In this document: piece after piece, positions 33,206-42,098 of the stretch | Numbering within the stretch: position 1 is the stretch's first letter | How the letters are laid out: every line of letters begins with the position of its first letter | Assembly: GCF_003992725.1 (NCBI RefSeq) | Contig: NZ_RZNF01000007.1 | Span: forward strand, 310,001-374,000 | Length of the DNA: 64,000 bases | Origin: Rhodomicrobium lacus | Lineage (GTDB): Bacteria; Pseudomonadota; Alphaproteobacteria; Rhizobiales; Rhodomicrobiaceae | Reading direction: 5' to 3' | Notes under the pieces: generated by a model | The model's input: only the letters and a program-made list of their open reading frames with translations | Told to the model about the DNA's origin: nothing | Databases searched by the model: none | Made by a program: the position numbers and the translations under genes

Positions 33206-33484
33206 CTAAGTGATTGTTTTATAGCGCTTGTTCGACTCCCCTAGGGGGCGCCATTCCCGAACAAAAGAGAGAACTGCGGGCGGAGTCTTGCCGGGCTCGG
33301 CCGATGCGGCTCTGGCGAGGATCGCCCTTGAGCCGGCGATGCGGATTTCCTTATCCTTTACAGGCACTTCGCGCATGAGAAGCCGGGCGTAGGCCTGGCG
33401 GAACTCTGGCGACCCGCTGCGCGCCGCCAGTTCATCGACCATGTAGGCAATAACAAGCGGACGCCCAGGGAATTCGAGATACCG
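33206..33484 (-). pseudogene. C-terminal remnant of a large serine recombinase
   Basis: The last 85 residues (AYMVDELAARSGSPEFRQAY, then VPVKDKEIRIAGSRAILARA and the ending SFVREWRPLGESN) are typical of the C-terminus of alphaproteobacterial serine recombinases. The catalytic N-terminal domain and zinc-ribbon/coiled-coil parts are missing, and the upstream sequence is frameshifted. It lies at the edge between the mobilisation genes and chromosomal genes and probably marks the integration end of the element. Confidence 0.6.
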
Positions 33485-33814
33485 AGCTTGTTCCTGGCCT
33501 TTCCATTTTGATGTCGATCTCCGACGGCAAAAGCGGGAAGCTCTCGCGGCGAGGTCCGATTCTGTATCACATATGCAACAGTGTGAATGGTCAGGCGACC
33601 TGCCTTGAACCCTCGGGAGCGTAAGGCGGCCGTGGACGACCCCAAATTCGGAATCTCCCAGCGTGCCCCGCGCCGGAAAGTTTGTCTCTTCCAACCCCCC
33701 GAAAACGTTTATCAACTCCTTTTCTGCGCAAACGAGCGGATTTCACCCTGGGGCGGCGTATGAGCCTTCCCACGCTTCAAATAGCATCTGCAAATATGCT
33801 GGCCAAGCTTTGAT

Positions 33815-33832
33815 ATTTGACTAAATCAATGG
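33815..33832. promoter_or_regulatory. putative LysR-type operator upstream of the TonB receptor gene
   Basis: ATTTGACTAAATCAATGG contains the dyad TTGA-N5-TCAA. The element at 38581-38598, between the LysR gene and the radical SAM gene, shares the first ten bases exactly and most of the rest. It lies 86 bases before the receptor start. A GATATTTGA direct repeat (33812, 33832) overlaps it. Confidence 0.5.
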
Positions 33833-33917
33833 ATATTTGAGTATTTGCGCGAGGGTGCTTTCCAGACGTGGTCCGGTGTAGCCCCTCGGGGCACACTAAA
33901 TTGGGCAGGGCTGGGGC

Positions 33918-36287
33918 ATGACAAACGAGAGCAAAATCTCGTGGGGATTCGTATTCCCAAAATTTGGGCAAGGGCAGAGTGGCCGCGCAATCGGCGTGGC
34001 AATCGCGGGCGTTGTCGCATTCGGTTCTTCGTTCGCGTACGCGGCCAACGAGGCGACGGCAAACGCTCAGGAGGCGCAGCCATCCGCGGCGACGCCAGCC
34101 TCGGGCAATGCGGCTGCCTCAGGGCAGGCGGCTGCCACCATCGCGGATGTCGTCGTGACTGCGACGCTCACCGAGGAATCGCTTCAGAAGGTTCCGGTCG
34201 CGGTTACGGTGGTGGACGGGAAACAGGCCGAGAAAGAAAACCTCAATAACATCAACGATATTTCGACAATCGTTCCGAGCCTGAACTTCCGCGATGGCGC
34301 CTCGAACAAGGATCAGGGGCTTTTCATTCGCGGCGTTGGTACGGTGACGACTTCGCCGGGCGCGGAACCCTCGGTTTCCACAGTGGTGGATGGCGTCGTT
34401 CTCGCCCGACCAGGGCAGGCCACTCTCAACCTCCTCGACGTCGACCGCATCGAGGTGCTGCGCGGCCCGCAAGGCACACTCTTCGGCAAGAATTCCTCCG
34501 CAGGCGTGGTCAGCGTCACCACCGCGCAGCCGACAGCGGATCTGCACGGATATGTGGACCTATCCTATTACGACAAGAACGAAACCCGTCTGAAGACCGC
34601 CGTCTCTGGCGCGATCGTTCCCGGCACTGTCAACGGCCTCTTCGGCGTGATCCTCAGCAACTACGACGGCAATGTCACCAATGTCTTCAATGGCGATACG
34701 GTGAACGGCTCATCGCATGAGGGCTTCCGCACGAAACTCGAAATCACGCCCTCAAGCGATTTCAAGGCTCTGGTCGCGGTCGATTATCTGCATTCGCGAG
34801 AGACCAACCCCACGGGCGTCGTTACAAGTTCGACCGTCTCCTATCCGGGCGGGGTAAAGACCTCTTATCCGGCCTTCGGAGGCATCATCGCACCGGTCGT
34901 GCCGTCGAGCGATAACCGCTCCGTCAACATAAATACTCCCACCCATGCTGACGACGACAACGGCGGCGCGTCGCTCCAACTCGACTGGAACGGTCTTGAT
35001 CACACAGTTACATCGATCACGGCGTATCGCTTCTGGAACAACTATCAGTATCAGGATCAAGACAGGACTTCAGTCCTGACAGCCGCTACGCCGCAACAAT
35101 CCGACGTTGGTAAAGTCAACTTCGATCAGTTCTCACAGGAACTACGAATTGCATCCCAGAAGGGACAATTCATCGAGTATGTGGGCGGCCTCTATTATCT
35201 ACACGCGAAAGATAGCGAAACCTACAGGCGCACGACGACCCAGGTCGGCCCGGTAGTAAACAGCGGCTTCGCCTCATATGGCATCGAAAGCGATAACATC
35301 GCGGCGTTCAACGAGAACACCGTCAACCTGACCTCGTCGCTGCGCGCCATCGCAGGCTGGCGCCTCATCGGCGATAATCTCAGCTATCACCACACACGCA
35401 CGAGCACGAATGCCGCCGCCGTTCCCGGAATAGCCGTTTCCTCGCCTTATACGTCCGATGAGGTGTTCAAATGGGGCTATGCGGACCGAGCGGGGCTCGA
35501 ATATGACGTGACGCCCTGGGCGACGACGTACGCCACGTATTCTCACGGCTACAAGGGGCCGGCCTATAACGTGTTCTTCAACATGGTGCCGGCCACGCAG
35601 GGCAAGGTGCTCGATCCGGAGACGTCGGAGTCCTTCGAAATCGGCGTGAAGACCAAGCTGTTCGACGACCGTCTCGTTCTGAACGCCGCTGCATTCCATA
35701 CCGATTTCGAAAACTTCCAGGCCAACTTTCCGAACCTGATCGGCGGCACGGTCGTGACGAACCTCGTCAACGCGGGCACGGTAACGAGCCAGGGTGTCGA
35801 AGTCGACTTCACCGCGAAACCGACGGAGCGCGTCACGCTGAGCGGCGGCGTTGCCTATACGGACGCGCGCATCACGAGCACGGATATCGTCGGCAGAAAC
35901 TGGCCGATCGAGGGACAGGTTGTGCCGTTCACACCGAAATGGAAGGCGAACGTCAGGGCGGATTACGTGCTGCCGTTGAACGATAAGTACGACATCGATT
36001 TCGGCGCGCGCGTGCGCTGGCAGAGCGATGTTCAGTACGACCTCGCACAGTCCCCCGACACGATCCAGAAGGCTTTCGGGATCGTCGACGCAGATATCAC
36101 GCTCACCAACAAGGATGACGGCTGGAAAGTCGCTGTCATCGGCAAGAACCTCTTCGACAAGTCCTATGCCTCGTACCTGCAAAGCTCGGCAGCCACGGCT
36201 GCCCCGGGCACGGCGGGCTATATCTATCGGTGGGTTCCGCGTGACGACAGCCGATATTTCGGCATCAACATCCGGAAAGAATTCTGA
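33918..36287 (+). CDS. TonB-dependent outer-membrane receptor
   Basis: 789 residues. A signal region with an extended N-terminus (hydrophobic segment about 25-42, likely cleaved after SFAYA) is followed by a plug domain (about 75-200; DVVVTATLTEESLQKVPVAV, LFIRGVG, VEVLRGPQGTLFGKNSSAGV) and a 22-strand barrel ending in ...DDSRYFGINIRKEF with terminal Phe. The TonB box is probably ADVVVTAT. The plug is of the broad class used for siderophores, sugars and aromatic compounds, so the ligand is not readable. It is followed by an MFS transporter and probably shares a LysR-controlled element with the radical SAM genes. Confidence 0.92.
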   Translation: MTNESKISWGFVFPKFGQGQSGRAIGVAIAGVVAFGSSFAYAANEATANAQEAQPSAATPASGNAAASGQAAATIADVVVTATLTEESLQKVPVAVTVVDGKQAEKENLNNINDISTIVPSLNFRDGASNKDQGLFIRGVGTVTTSPGAEPSVSTVVDGVVLARPGQATLNLLDVDRIEVLRGPQGTLFGKNSSAGVVSVTTAQPTADLHGYVDLSYYDKNETRLKTAVSGAIVPGTVNGLFGVILSNYDGNVTNVFNGDTVNGSSHEGFRTKLEITPSSDFKALVAVDYLHSRETNPTGVVTSSTVSYPGGVKTSYPAFGGIIAPVVPSSDNRSVNINTPTHADDDNGGASLQLDWNGLDHTVTSITAYRFWNNYQYQDQDRTSVLTAATPQQSDVGKVNFDQFSQELRIASQKGQFIEYVGGLYYLHAKDSETYRRTTTQVGPVVNSGFASYGIESDNIAAFNENTVNLTSSLRAIAGWRLIGDNLSYHHTRTSTNAAAVPGIAVSSPYTSDEVFKWGYADRAGLEYDVTPWATTYATYSHGYKGPAYNVFFNMVPATQGKVLDPETSESFEIGVKTKLFDDRLVLNAAAFHTDFENFQANFPNLIGGTVVTNLVNAGTVTSQGVEVDFTAKPTERVTLSGGVAYTDARITSTDIVGRNWPIEGQVVPFTPKWKANVRADYVLPLNDKYDIDFGARVRWQSDVQYDLAQSPDTIQKAFGIVDADITLTNKDDGWKVAVIGKNLFDKSYASYLQSSAATAAPGTAGYIYRWVPRDDSRYFGINIRKEF

Positions 36288-36348
36288 TCCCCGCTGCGCG
36301 CCGGCTCTTTTCGAAGGGTCGGCGCGCTGAGCCTCCGAGGCGTCCACC

Positions 36349-37581
36349 GTGTTTTTCTCCAGGCAAAATCTGTTGCTTCTGCTCGTCATCACGGGCGGCG
36401 TCCTCAATTATGTCGACCGCCAGATGATCGCCATTCTGAAGCCGCTGCTCGAAAAGGAGCTTGGCTGGAACGACGCGGACTACGGCAATCTGTCCGCCAT
36501 GTTCCAGTTTGGCGCGGTGGCTGCATTTCCCTTTGTCGGTTGGCTGGTGGATCGCCTTGGCCCCAAAGCCGCGAATCCTGTTGCCGTCGGGGCCTGGAGC
36601 CTCGCGGCCGCAGCACACGCGTTGGCGTGGTCCATGCCACAATTCATGGCAGCCCGCTTCGCGCTCGGGAGCACCGAAGCGATGGGCACCCCGACCGCCA
36701 TCAAGACGCTCACCTTCCTATTTGAAGCGCGCACGCGATCCGTCGCGCTGGGGGTCATGAACGCCGCCAGTTGTCTCGGAGCTATCGTAACGCCTCTGTT
36801 CATCCCGTTTTTCGGGCTGGCGCTCGGCTGGCGCGCCTGCTTTCTCCTTGCAGGCGCGCTGGGGTTAGCCTGGTGCGTTGTTTGGTTTTTCGTCGCGAAC
36901 CGCGTGAGTTGGCGCGCGCCTGAAGCAGTATCGGAGCCGGCACGGGGGCAAATCTCGTGGCGCGAGATCCTTGTCGACAGAACGACCTGGGCCATCGCTG
37001 GGGCCAAAGTGCTGTCAGATCAGGCATGGTGGCTGCTTCTGTTCTGGGGCCCGGACTTGCTGCACCGGACCACGGGGCTTGGAATCGCGGAACTCGCCAT
37101 CCCGCTCGCCGTCGTGTACATCGCCGCGGCGGTGGGCTCTCTCACGGGCGGCGCACTCCCCGCCATCATCGCAGGAAAGGGAGGTCTCCTCTCGGCCCGC
37201 AACCGGCTTCTGACGATCTCTGCTCTGGCGGCGGCCACAATGCCGCTCGCGCTTGTCTTCGATAGCGTTTGGGGAATGGTGCTCGTTCTCGGTCTCGTGC
37301 TCGCCGCGCATCAATGTTTCTCGGTCAACCTCTTTGCGACCATCACGGAGGCCGTTTCTCCTGATCGCATAGGACGGGTGACTGCCGTGGCCGCCCTTTG
37401 CGGCAATCTCGGCGGCATGCTGCTTCTCTGGCAGACGGGACGCATCCTCTCCGGCGGCGCGGGATATCTGCCGGTGCTGCTGTTTTCCGGCGCTGCCTAT
37501 CTGCTGGCGCCTCTATGGCTTCGCGCCTTGCTCCGAGCGAGGCCGTCGCGAGCCCAAGAGCCTCTGATCGGCGCAGCCTGA
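36349..37581 (+). CDS. MFS transporter of the anion/sugar-acid type
   Basis: 410 residues from GTG 36349, 61 bases after the receptor gene. Twelve membrane helices are evident. The start LLLLLVITGGVLNYVDRQMI and the GWLVDRLGPK loop between helices 2 and 3 fit the hexuronate/ACS branch (ExuT-like) of MFS symporters. It would take up across the inner membrane the compound, or a breakdown product, imported by the TonB receptor. The stop lies 20 bases from that of the convergent LysR gene. Substrate is unknown. Confidence 0.82.
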   Translation: MFFSRQNLLLLLVITGGVLNYVDRQMIAILKPLLEKELGWNDADYGNLSAMFQFGAVAAFPFVGWLVDRLGPKAANPVAVGAWSLAAAAHALAWSMPQFMAARFALGSTEAMGTPTAIKTLTFLFEARTRSVALGVMNAASCLGAIVTPLFIPFFGLALGWRACFLLAGALGLAWCVVWFFVANRVSWRAPEAVSEPARGQISWREILVDRTTWAIAGAKVLSDQAWWLLLFWGPDLLHRTTGLGIAELAIPLAVVYIAAAVGSLTGGALPAIIAGKGGLLSARNRLLTISALAAATMPLALVFDSVWGMVLVLGLVLAAHQCFSVNLFATITEAVSPDRIGRVTAVAALCGNLGGMLLLWQTGRILSGGAGYLPVLLFSGAAYLLAPLWLRALLRARPSRAQEPLIGAA

Positions 37582-37601
37582 TCCGGTCATCTCGGCGCGG
37601 C

Positions 37602-38540
37602 TTAGTTTTCGACCGGATGGAACGGATCGAGCAGGCGCTCGACATCGGCCACAAGCGCTTCCGTCGCACGGTGAACCGCCTCGCGAAACGCCACGACCGC
37701 TTGCGGCGACGGCCCGAGATGATCGGGTTCGATCAGCGCGTAACGCAGGCTCACTGTGGGCCGGAAGCGGCGTACCTGAAGCCCGAGTCTGGCAAAGAGC
37801 GGTGCCGTGAACGGTTCGGCGATGGTCACGCCGAGCCCCGACGCGACCAGGCAATATGCCGGAAACGACATCTGCGTTTCGACGCGGCGCTCAACTGAAA
37901 CGCCGTCTGCCCGGAAAGTTTCATCGATCGCGTCCCAGAGCGCGTCCGTTTCGTGCATCGGGCCGATGAGGCTTTCGCCCTCAAGGTCGGTTGACTGGAT
38001 GATTTCGCGTTCACCAAGCCGGTGGCCGGCGGGGAGCACGCAAAGATATTCCGCATGGACGAGCGACGAGAGCCCGACGCCTTCTTTCGGCGATGTCCAA
38101 ACCCCGAGGCCGAGATCGGCCTGTCCGAGAAACACGCGGTCTTCAATGCCGCGCTGATCGCGGCATTCGATGGTGATCTTGATGTCGGGAAAAGTTTCCT
38201 GAAAATCGATGATCGCGCGCGGGATTACGGAGCCAGCAAGCGCGGGCAATGCAGCGATGCGCAGCGTTCCGACGGGATGAGCGCGAATGCGGCGTGCTGC
38301 CTGCTCCAGCAGGTCGAGCCCGGTGAAACTCCGCCGCACGGCTTCAAAGAACATCTGTGCCCTTGGGGTGGGCGTGAGCCGACGGCCTTTCCGCGAGAAC
38401 AATTCGAAACCGAGGTCTCTTTCGAGGTCCGCGATGAGGCGGCTCACCGATGGCTGGCTTATGTTGAGCATCGAGGCGGCTGTGGTGACACCGCCGGTCA
38501 ACATCACGCTTCGGAAGGCTTCGATCTGGCGCATCTGCAT
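37602..38540 (-). CDS. LysR-family transcriptional regulator, NocR/OccR-like
   Basis: 312 residues from ATG 38540; a TTG 36 bases upstream is unlikely because it falls by the operator. The winged helix-turn-helix is residues 1-62 (MRQIEAFRSVMLTGGVTTAA, ISQPSVSRLIADLE). The linker AVRRSFTGLDLLEQAARRIR and the substrate-binding domain resemble the NocR/OccR group that senses opines or amino acids. It is divergent from the radical SAM gene, and the dyad at 38581-38598 lies between them, the standard arrangement for a LysR regulator that controls both its own and the divergent gene. Confidence 0.88.
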   Translation of the reverse strand: MQMRQIEAFRSVMLTGGVTTAASMLNISQPSVSRLIADLERDLGFELFSRKGRRLTPTPRAQMFFEAVRRSFTGLDLLEQAARRIRAHPVGTLRIAALPALAGSVIPRAIIDFQETFPDIKITIECRDQRGIEDRVFLGQADLGLGVWTSPKEGVGLSSLVHAEYLCVLPAGHRLGEREIIQSTDLEGESLIGPMHETDALWDAIDETFRADGVSVERRVETQMSFPAYCLVASGLGVTIAEPFTAPLFARLGLQVRRFRPTVSLRYALIEPDHLGPSPQAVVAFREAVHRATEALVADVERLLDPFHPVEN

Positions 38541-38580
38541 TCGGTCATAGTATGAGCGAATATATCCCCAAAGCAATTCA

Positions 38581-38598
38581 ATTTGACTAATTCAGTAG
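38581..38598. promoter_or_regulatory. putative LysR-type operator between the LysR and radical SAM genes
   Basis: ATTTGACTAATTCAGTAG contains the half-dyad TTGA-N5-TCA, and its first ten bases are identical to 33815-33824. It lies 41 bases from the LysR start and 69 bases from the radical SAM start, suitable for control of both. Confidence 0.55.
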
Positions 38599-38666
38599 GC
38601 ATTAGAATTATGGGGCGACGAGGCGGTGGCAACCGAAGCGGCAGTCGGCCTGAAGACGGGGTATCA

Positions 38667-39902
38667 ATGCTTAATCCTACCCGAAACAGATATCGCAACG
38701 AGCCAGCCTTCGACGAGGTGGTCGCGGCGCATCCGGATTTTCCTCGGCTGATCGCCTTGAAGATCGATGTCCAGCGGCGCGGCGTGCTCTACACCGAGTC
38801 CGCTTTCCGGGCAGTCGATCCCGAAAGACATCAACTGTACACGTGGGGCGGCGTCCACTATCCGCATTCGCTCCTGTTGCGGGACGGAACGACGGTTCTC
38901 GCGAACCCTCAGCCAGAAGAGCGCGATCCATATCGGGTCGAGTACACCGAGGGGCGTTTCGTCCTCGTGGATGAAGGCGAAATCATCGAAGAAGTGGAGA
39001 TCTGGCCGAGGCCCAGATACTACGACAAGAAAACGAGTTCCGGCCTTCTCATGAAGGAGGTCGTTTCGGCGCGCCCCCAGCGTCTCGACATCTTTGCGAG
39101 CGCCTTCTGCCACTTTGCCCATGCCGAAGATAACGGCTGCAAGTTCTGTCCGCTTCCTGCTCACCATCGTCAATTGCGCGAGACCTACGACCTGCCGACC
39201 CGGCTGAGGGCTCATGACGTCAAGGAATGCATCGCGGAGGCGCTGAAGGAGCCCGGCCGGTTCACCAACATCCATATAACCGGCGGTTCGGTGGTGAAGG
39301 GGAAAGAAATACTCGACGCAGAGCTTAGTTACTACATCGACTTGCTGAAGCACATCGGAGAGCTTTTCTCGACGCCGAGGTTTCCAAGCCAGCTCCTCGC
39401 AACCGCCTACAATGAGAAGCAACTTGCCCGGCTTCGTGAGGAAACTGGGCTTGGAAGCTTCACGGCCGACATCGAGGTGCTGAACGAAGAAAAGTTCAAC
39501 TGGATCTGCCCCGGCAAGGCGCACTGGATCGGATATCGGGAATGGAAGCGGCGCCTCGTCGACGCGGTTGGCGTTTTCGGTCGCGGAAATGTCGGAACCG
39601 GCATCGTCGGGGGCGTTGAAACCGCTCCGCCCCATGGCTTCACTTCGGAGAGCGACGCGCTCGAAGCGACGCTGTCGGAAGCGGAGGATCTCGCCGAGAA
39701 GGGCGTCACGACCGTTCACACCGTCTGGGTGCCGCAGAAAGGCTCGGAATTCCACGAGTTGAAAGCGCCCTCGCTCGACTATTTCATCCGCCTTGCAAAG
39801 GGACTGCAAGGCCTTCGCGTGAAGCACGGGCTTTCCGTTGATTTCGACGACTATCGCCGCTGCGGCAATCACCCCGACAGCGATCTGGCCCGGCTCCAGT
39901 AG
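38667..39902 (+). CDS. radical SAM protein with an atypical CX9CX2C cluster motif
   Basis: 411 residues from ATG 38667; upstream starts exist in frame but one overlaps the operator. The cluster motif is CHFAHAEDNGCKFCPLP, with C148, C158 and C161, a CX9CX2C spacing rather than CX3CX2C. The GGSVVKGKE segment (about 218-226) is the usual SAM-binding glycine motif in the second strand, and FTADIEVLNEEKF with GVETAPPHG are later barrel strands. The first 140 residues form a separate N-terminal domain. A PNPOx-fold gene follows 16 bases later and a TonB receptor probably shares its control. The substrate is unknown. Oxygen-sensitive chemistry on an imported compound is a reasonable guess. Confidence 0.75.
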   Translation: MLNPTRNRYRNEPAFDEVVAAHPDFPRLIALKIDVQRRGVLYTESAFRAVDPERHQLYTWGGVHYPHSLLLRDGTTVLANPQPEERDPYRVEYTEGRFVLVDEGEIIEEVEIWPRPRYYDKKTSSGLLMKEVVSARPQRLDIFASAFCHFAHAEDNGCKFCPLPAHHRQLRETYDLPTRLRAHDVKECIAEALKEPGRFTNIHITGGSVVKGKEILDAELSYYIDLLKHIGELFSTPRFPSQLLATAYNEKQLARLREETGLGSFTADIEVLNEEKFNWICPGKAHWIGYREWKRRLVDAVGVFGRGNVGTGIVGGVETAPPHGFTSESDALEATLSEAEDLAEKGVTTVHTVWVPQKGSEFHELKAPSLDYFIRLAKGLQGLRVKHGLSVDFDDYRRCGNHPDSDLARLQ

Positions 39903-39918
39903 TGCAGGTGAAGTCAAG

Positions 39919-40383
39919 ATGAGCCATGTTCTCAATGCGGATGTCATCGCTCTTCTGGAACATCCGGATACGGTCCGAATTCTTGCGACAGTCGACGGCC
40001 AAGGCGTGCCCCATGCTGTTGTCAAGAAGTCGATCCATCTGGGCGATGACGGCAACATCCATTATCTCGAACTTCTGGAGACCTCGGCCACCAATCGCAA
40101 CATGGTGCGGAGCATCTGGTTCGACGGGACGGTTGCGATCACGCTCGCAAATCCTGATGGACGCTCGGCGCAGATCAAGGGGCGGCCCGTGAAGGCGCAC
40201 ATTACGGGACCGCTTTTCCTGCATCATTACAACAGGCTGAAGGATATCGATGCAGACGCCGAACTCGCCGCAGTCTGGATCATCGAGCCGCGGCTCGCTC
40301 TCGATCAAACGTTCGCGGCGCGGCGCGATGCGGAACGGGCGAGCCATCCGCACTTCGCCCATCTCGATCGATTGCGGCGATAA
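39919..40383 (+). CDS. PNPOx-like (split-barrel flavin-binding fold) protein
   Basis: 154 residues; the ATG follows AGGTGAAG. ALLEHPDTVRILATVDGQGV then PHAVVKKSIHLGDDGNIHYL and NMVRSIWFDGTVAITL match the pyridoxamine 5'-phosphate oxidase/heme-utilisation split barrel, which binds flavin or heme at the dimer interface. Catalytic residues cannot be assigned. It is probably co-transcribed with the radical SAM gene. In anaerobic heme use a radical SAM protein (HutW/ChuW) is likewise paired with a split-barrel protein (HutZ), which suggests an analogous, not identical, pathway here. Confidence 0.78.
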   Translation: MSHVLNADVIALLEHPDTVRILATVDGQGVPHAVVKKSIHLGDDGNIHYLELLETSATNRNMVRSIWFDGTVAITLANPDGRSAQIKGRPVKAHITGPLFLHHYNRLKDIDADAELAAVWIIEPRLALDQTFAARRDAERASHPHFAHLDRLRR

Positions 40384-40696
40384 GCGCGTGTTGACGTTTC
40401 CCGTTCCGACGTGCGCCTGTTTCGTGAGGCACTCCAGGAGAAACCTGCGCGCGTCTCGAGGACAAGTCATCAGATCGCAAGCCGTGGACGCCCGAAGATC
40501 TTCGCGGGCTCTTTGCATCTCTCGTGTTCCGCCAGGTGCGCCTTTTGGACGGGTGATGAAGCCGCAACGCACCTGGCCTGACGCCCACGTGGAGAGAGCA
40601 ACACGTGGATGCAACCTCCTGACAGAAGGAGAGCGCGCCCCATAGCAATGATGGGCGTTAAAGTCGCTGCGGCACTCCGACTCGTTCGGGGCCCAT
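40384..40696. other. intergenic stretch with a small inverted repeat
   Basis: No gene is seen. CCACGTG (40585-40591) and CACGTGG (40602-40608) form a seven-pair stem with a ten-base loop and no T-run; it may act as a weak terminator between the convergent PNPOx-like and vapC-like genes. Confidence 0.4.
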
Positions 40697-41128
40697 TTAC
40701 GGTGCTGCCGACCGCACCGGATTGACGATGGTGAGCCCCGCGAAATTCCTCTCGTTGTCCGTGACGACGACGCAGCCGTTCACTTCGGCGGTGGCCGCGA
40801 TGATCATGTCGAGCGCACTCCTCGGCCGTCCTTCCGCCTTGCCGTCCGCCATCAGCCTCGCCCATGCGATCGCCGCGCGCTCGTCGAACGGCAGAACACG
40901 GCCCGCGAACAAGGCCGCAGGCCCCTCCGCCCCCTCGAACCACACCTCGAGTTGCGCTCTGCGCTTGCCAACGGGCTTCTCCAGAATGCCGCGCCAAATC
41001 TCCGCGATGGTGAGCGAGGCGATGAAAAGGTCTTCGTCGGCCTGCTCGGCCATCCACGCCATGAGCGTTTCCGAAGGCGCGGGCTTGACGAGATTGGAGA
41101 TGATGTTCGTGTCGAGCAGCCAGGGCAT
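40697..41128 (-). CDS. vapC: VapC-family PIN toxin
   Basis: 143 residues from ATG 41128. MPWLLDTNIISNLVKPAPSE carries the first aspartate (D6). IASLTIAEIWRGI gives the helix with the second acidic residue (E), and SALDMIIAATAEVNGCVVVT then DNERNF complete the active site. It differs from the other VapC of the window (30213) in length and sequence. The start overlaps the preceding antitoxin's stop as ATGA. It probably acts as a site-specific RNase held in check by that protein. Confidence 0.88.
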   Translation of the reverse strand: MPWLLDTNIISNLVKPAPSETLMAWMAEQADEDLFIASLTIAEIWRGILEKPVGKRRAQLEVWFEGAEGPAALFAGRVLPFDERAAIAWARLMADGKAEGRPRSALDMIIAATAEVNGCVVVTDNERNFAGLTIVNPVRSAAP

Positions 41129-41427
41129 CAAAGATCGACCGCGCGGCCGTCTTCGCGGCTGCGTTCAAGGTCGAGATTCGCGCCGACGAGCGGGGAGCGG
41201 CGCAATGCTGCGAGGATGCCGCCTGTTTTCGGCGTGCCGCCAAGGTTCTCCGAGACGGTGGCACGAAGGCGCGATGCTTCCGGGCCGCCTTCTGCGAGGC
41301 GACGCGCCAGCGAGCGGATGAGCTCACGATCCTTGTCGAGCCCCAGCACCTCGAAACGAGCGATGCCGCGCTCGGAAAGCCGTGACCGGTAGGTCTTGAT
41401 TGCCCGACGCTGTGAGCTGCTGGTCAA
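41128..41427 (-). CDS. antitoxin of the VapC-type toxin at 40697
   Basis: 99 residues. No ATG is available; a TTG at 41427 with GAGGAAG upstream is the likely start. TSSSQRRAIKTYRSRLSERG then IARFEVLGLDKDRELIRSLA fits the alphaproteobacterial RHH-type antitoxins that precede PIN toxins, with an acidic and proline/glycine-rich tail for toxin binding. The four-base overlap with the toxin supports the pairing. Confidence 0.72.
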   Translation of the reverse strand: MTSSSQRRAIKTYRSRLSERGIARFEVLGLDKDRELIRSLARRLAEGGPEASRLRATVSENLGGTPKTGGILAALRRSPLVGANLDLERSREDGRAVDL

Positions 41428-42098
41428 TGGCGCGCTTCCTCTTTCGTGTAACCGGTAATATAGCCAGACATTGCCATTTCAACAAGGGGCAACGCATTTC
41501 AGACCCCAGCGGGCACAGCCTTGCCGGTCATATCCAAACAGCAAACACCCTGCATTTTCTCAAGGTTAAGCCGAAGGAAGCGGCTCAGTAGACGCGGGAG
41601 ATGCATAGTCTTCCGCGGGGACACACCTGCGCCTAGATAAAATCTCCTGCTCATTTCGCACACCGGTTAACGCGACGGTTAAGGGCCTTCATCCTTTCGG
41701 ACGTTCGGCTCCTGGTGGTCAATCGGCCTCTCAGCATCCGGTCCGATCTGTCGCAGGCGGGCATGACGATCTTGACGGAAGATTGCCGCTGCACCCCAGG
41801 TGAGGCGGGAGCGATCACATTTCGAACATCGAAATCTGTAACCACAGGTCAGGGCAATCCACGCGTGGCACACTGGCACGACGCGGTTTTGCCGAAGAGC
41901 GTGCGGAAAGCTTCTGTCGCGCCGGCAAGGCTGTCTGTTTTGGCCGGAATTCAACCAATATGCGACCTTTCGTTTTGCATCTCGCCTCTTCAGGTTTCAT
42001 ATCGAAAGCGATTGACGCGTGAGACGAGCAGACGAACAAAGAGCCCTTTGCTTTCCTTCCGCAGAACAGGAAAGTACACTCGCATTGAATGCCGTGGG
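41428..42098. other. long intergenic stretch without a convincing gene
   Basis: A frame is open on the + strand from 41715 into the DUF3108 gene, but its upstream part lacks a start with a ribosome-binding site and has no recognisable protein character. No repeat or hairpin stands out. It must hold the promoters of the antitoxin and DUF3108 genes. Confidence 0.4.

Noticed and set aside
35274-36407. 377-residue minus-strand frame opposite the TonB receptor
   Set aside because: The receptor frame has signal, plug and barrel motifs; the antisense text has none and no ribosome-binding site.
38664-40058. 464-residue minus-strand frame opposite the radical SAM gene
   Set aside because: The sense frame has the cluster cysteines and family motifs; the antisense one has no recognisable features.
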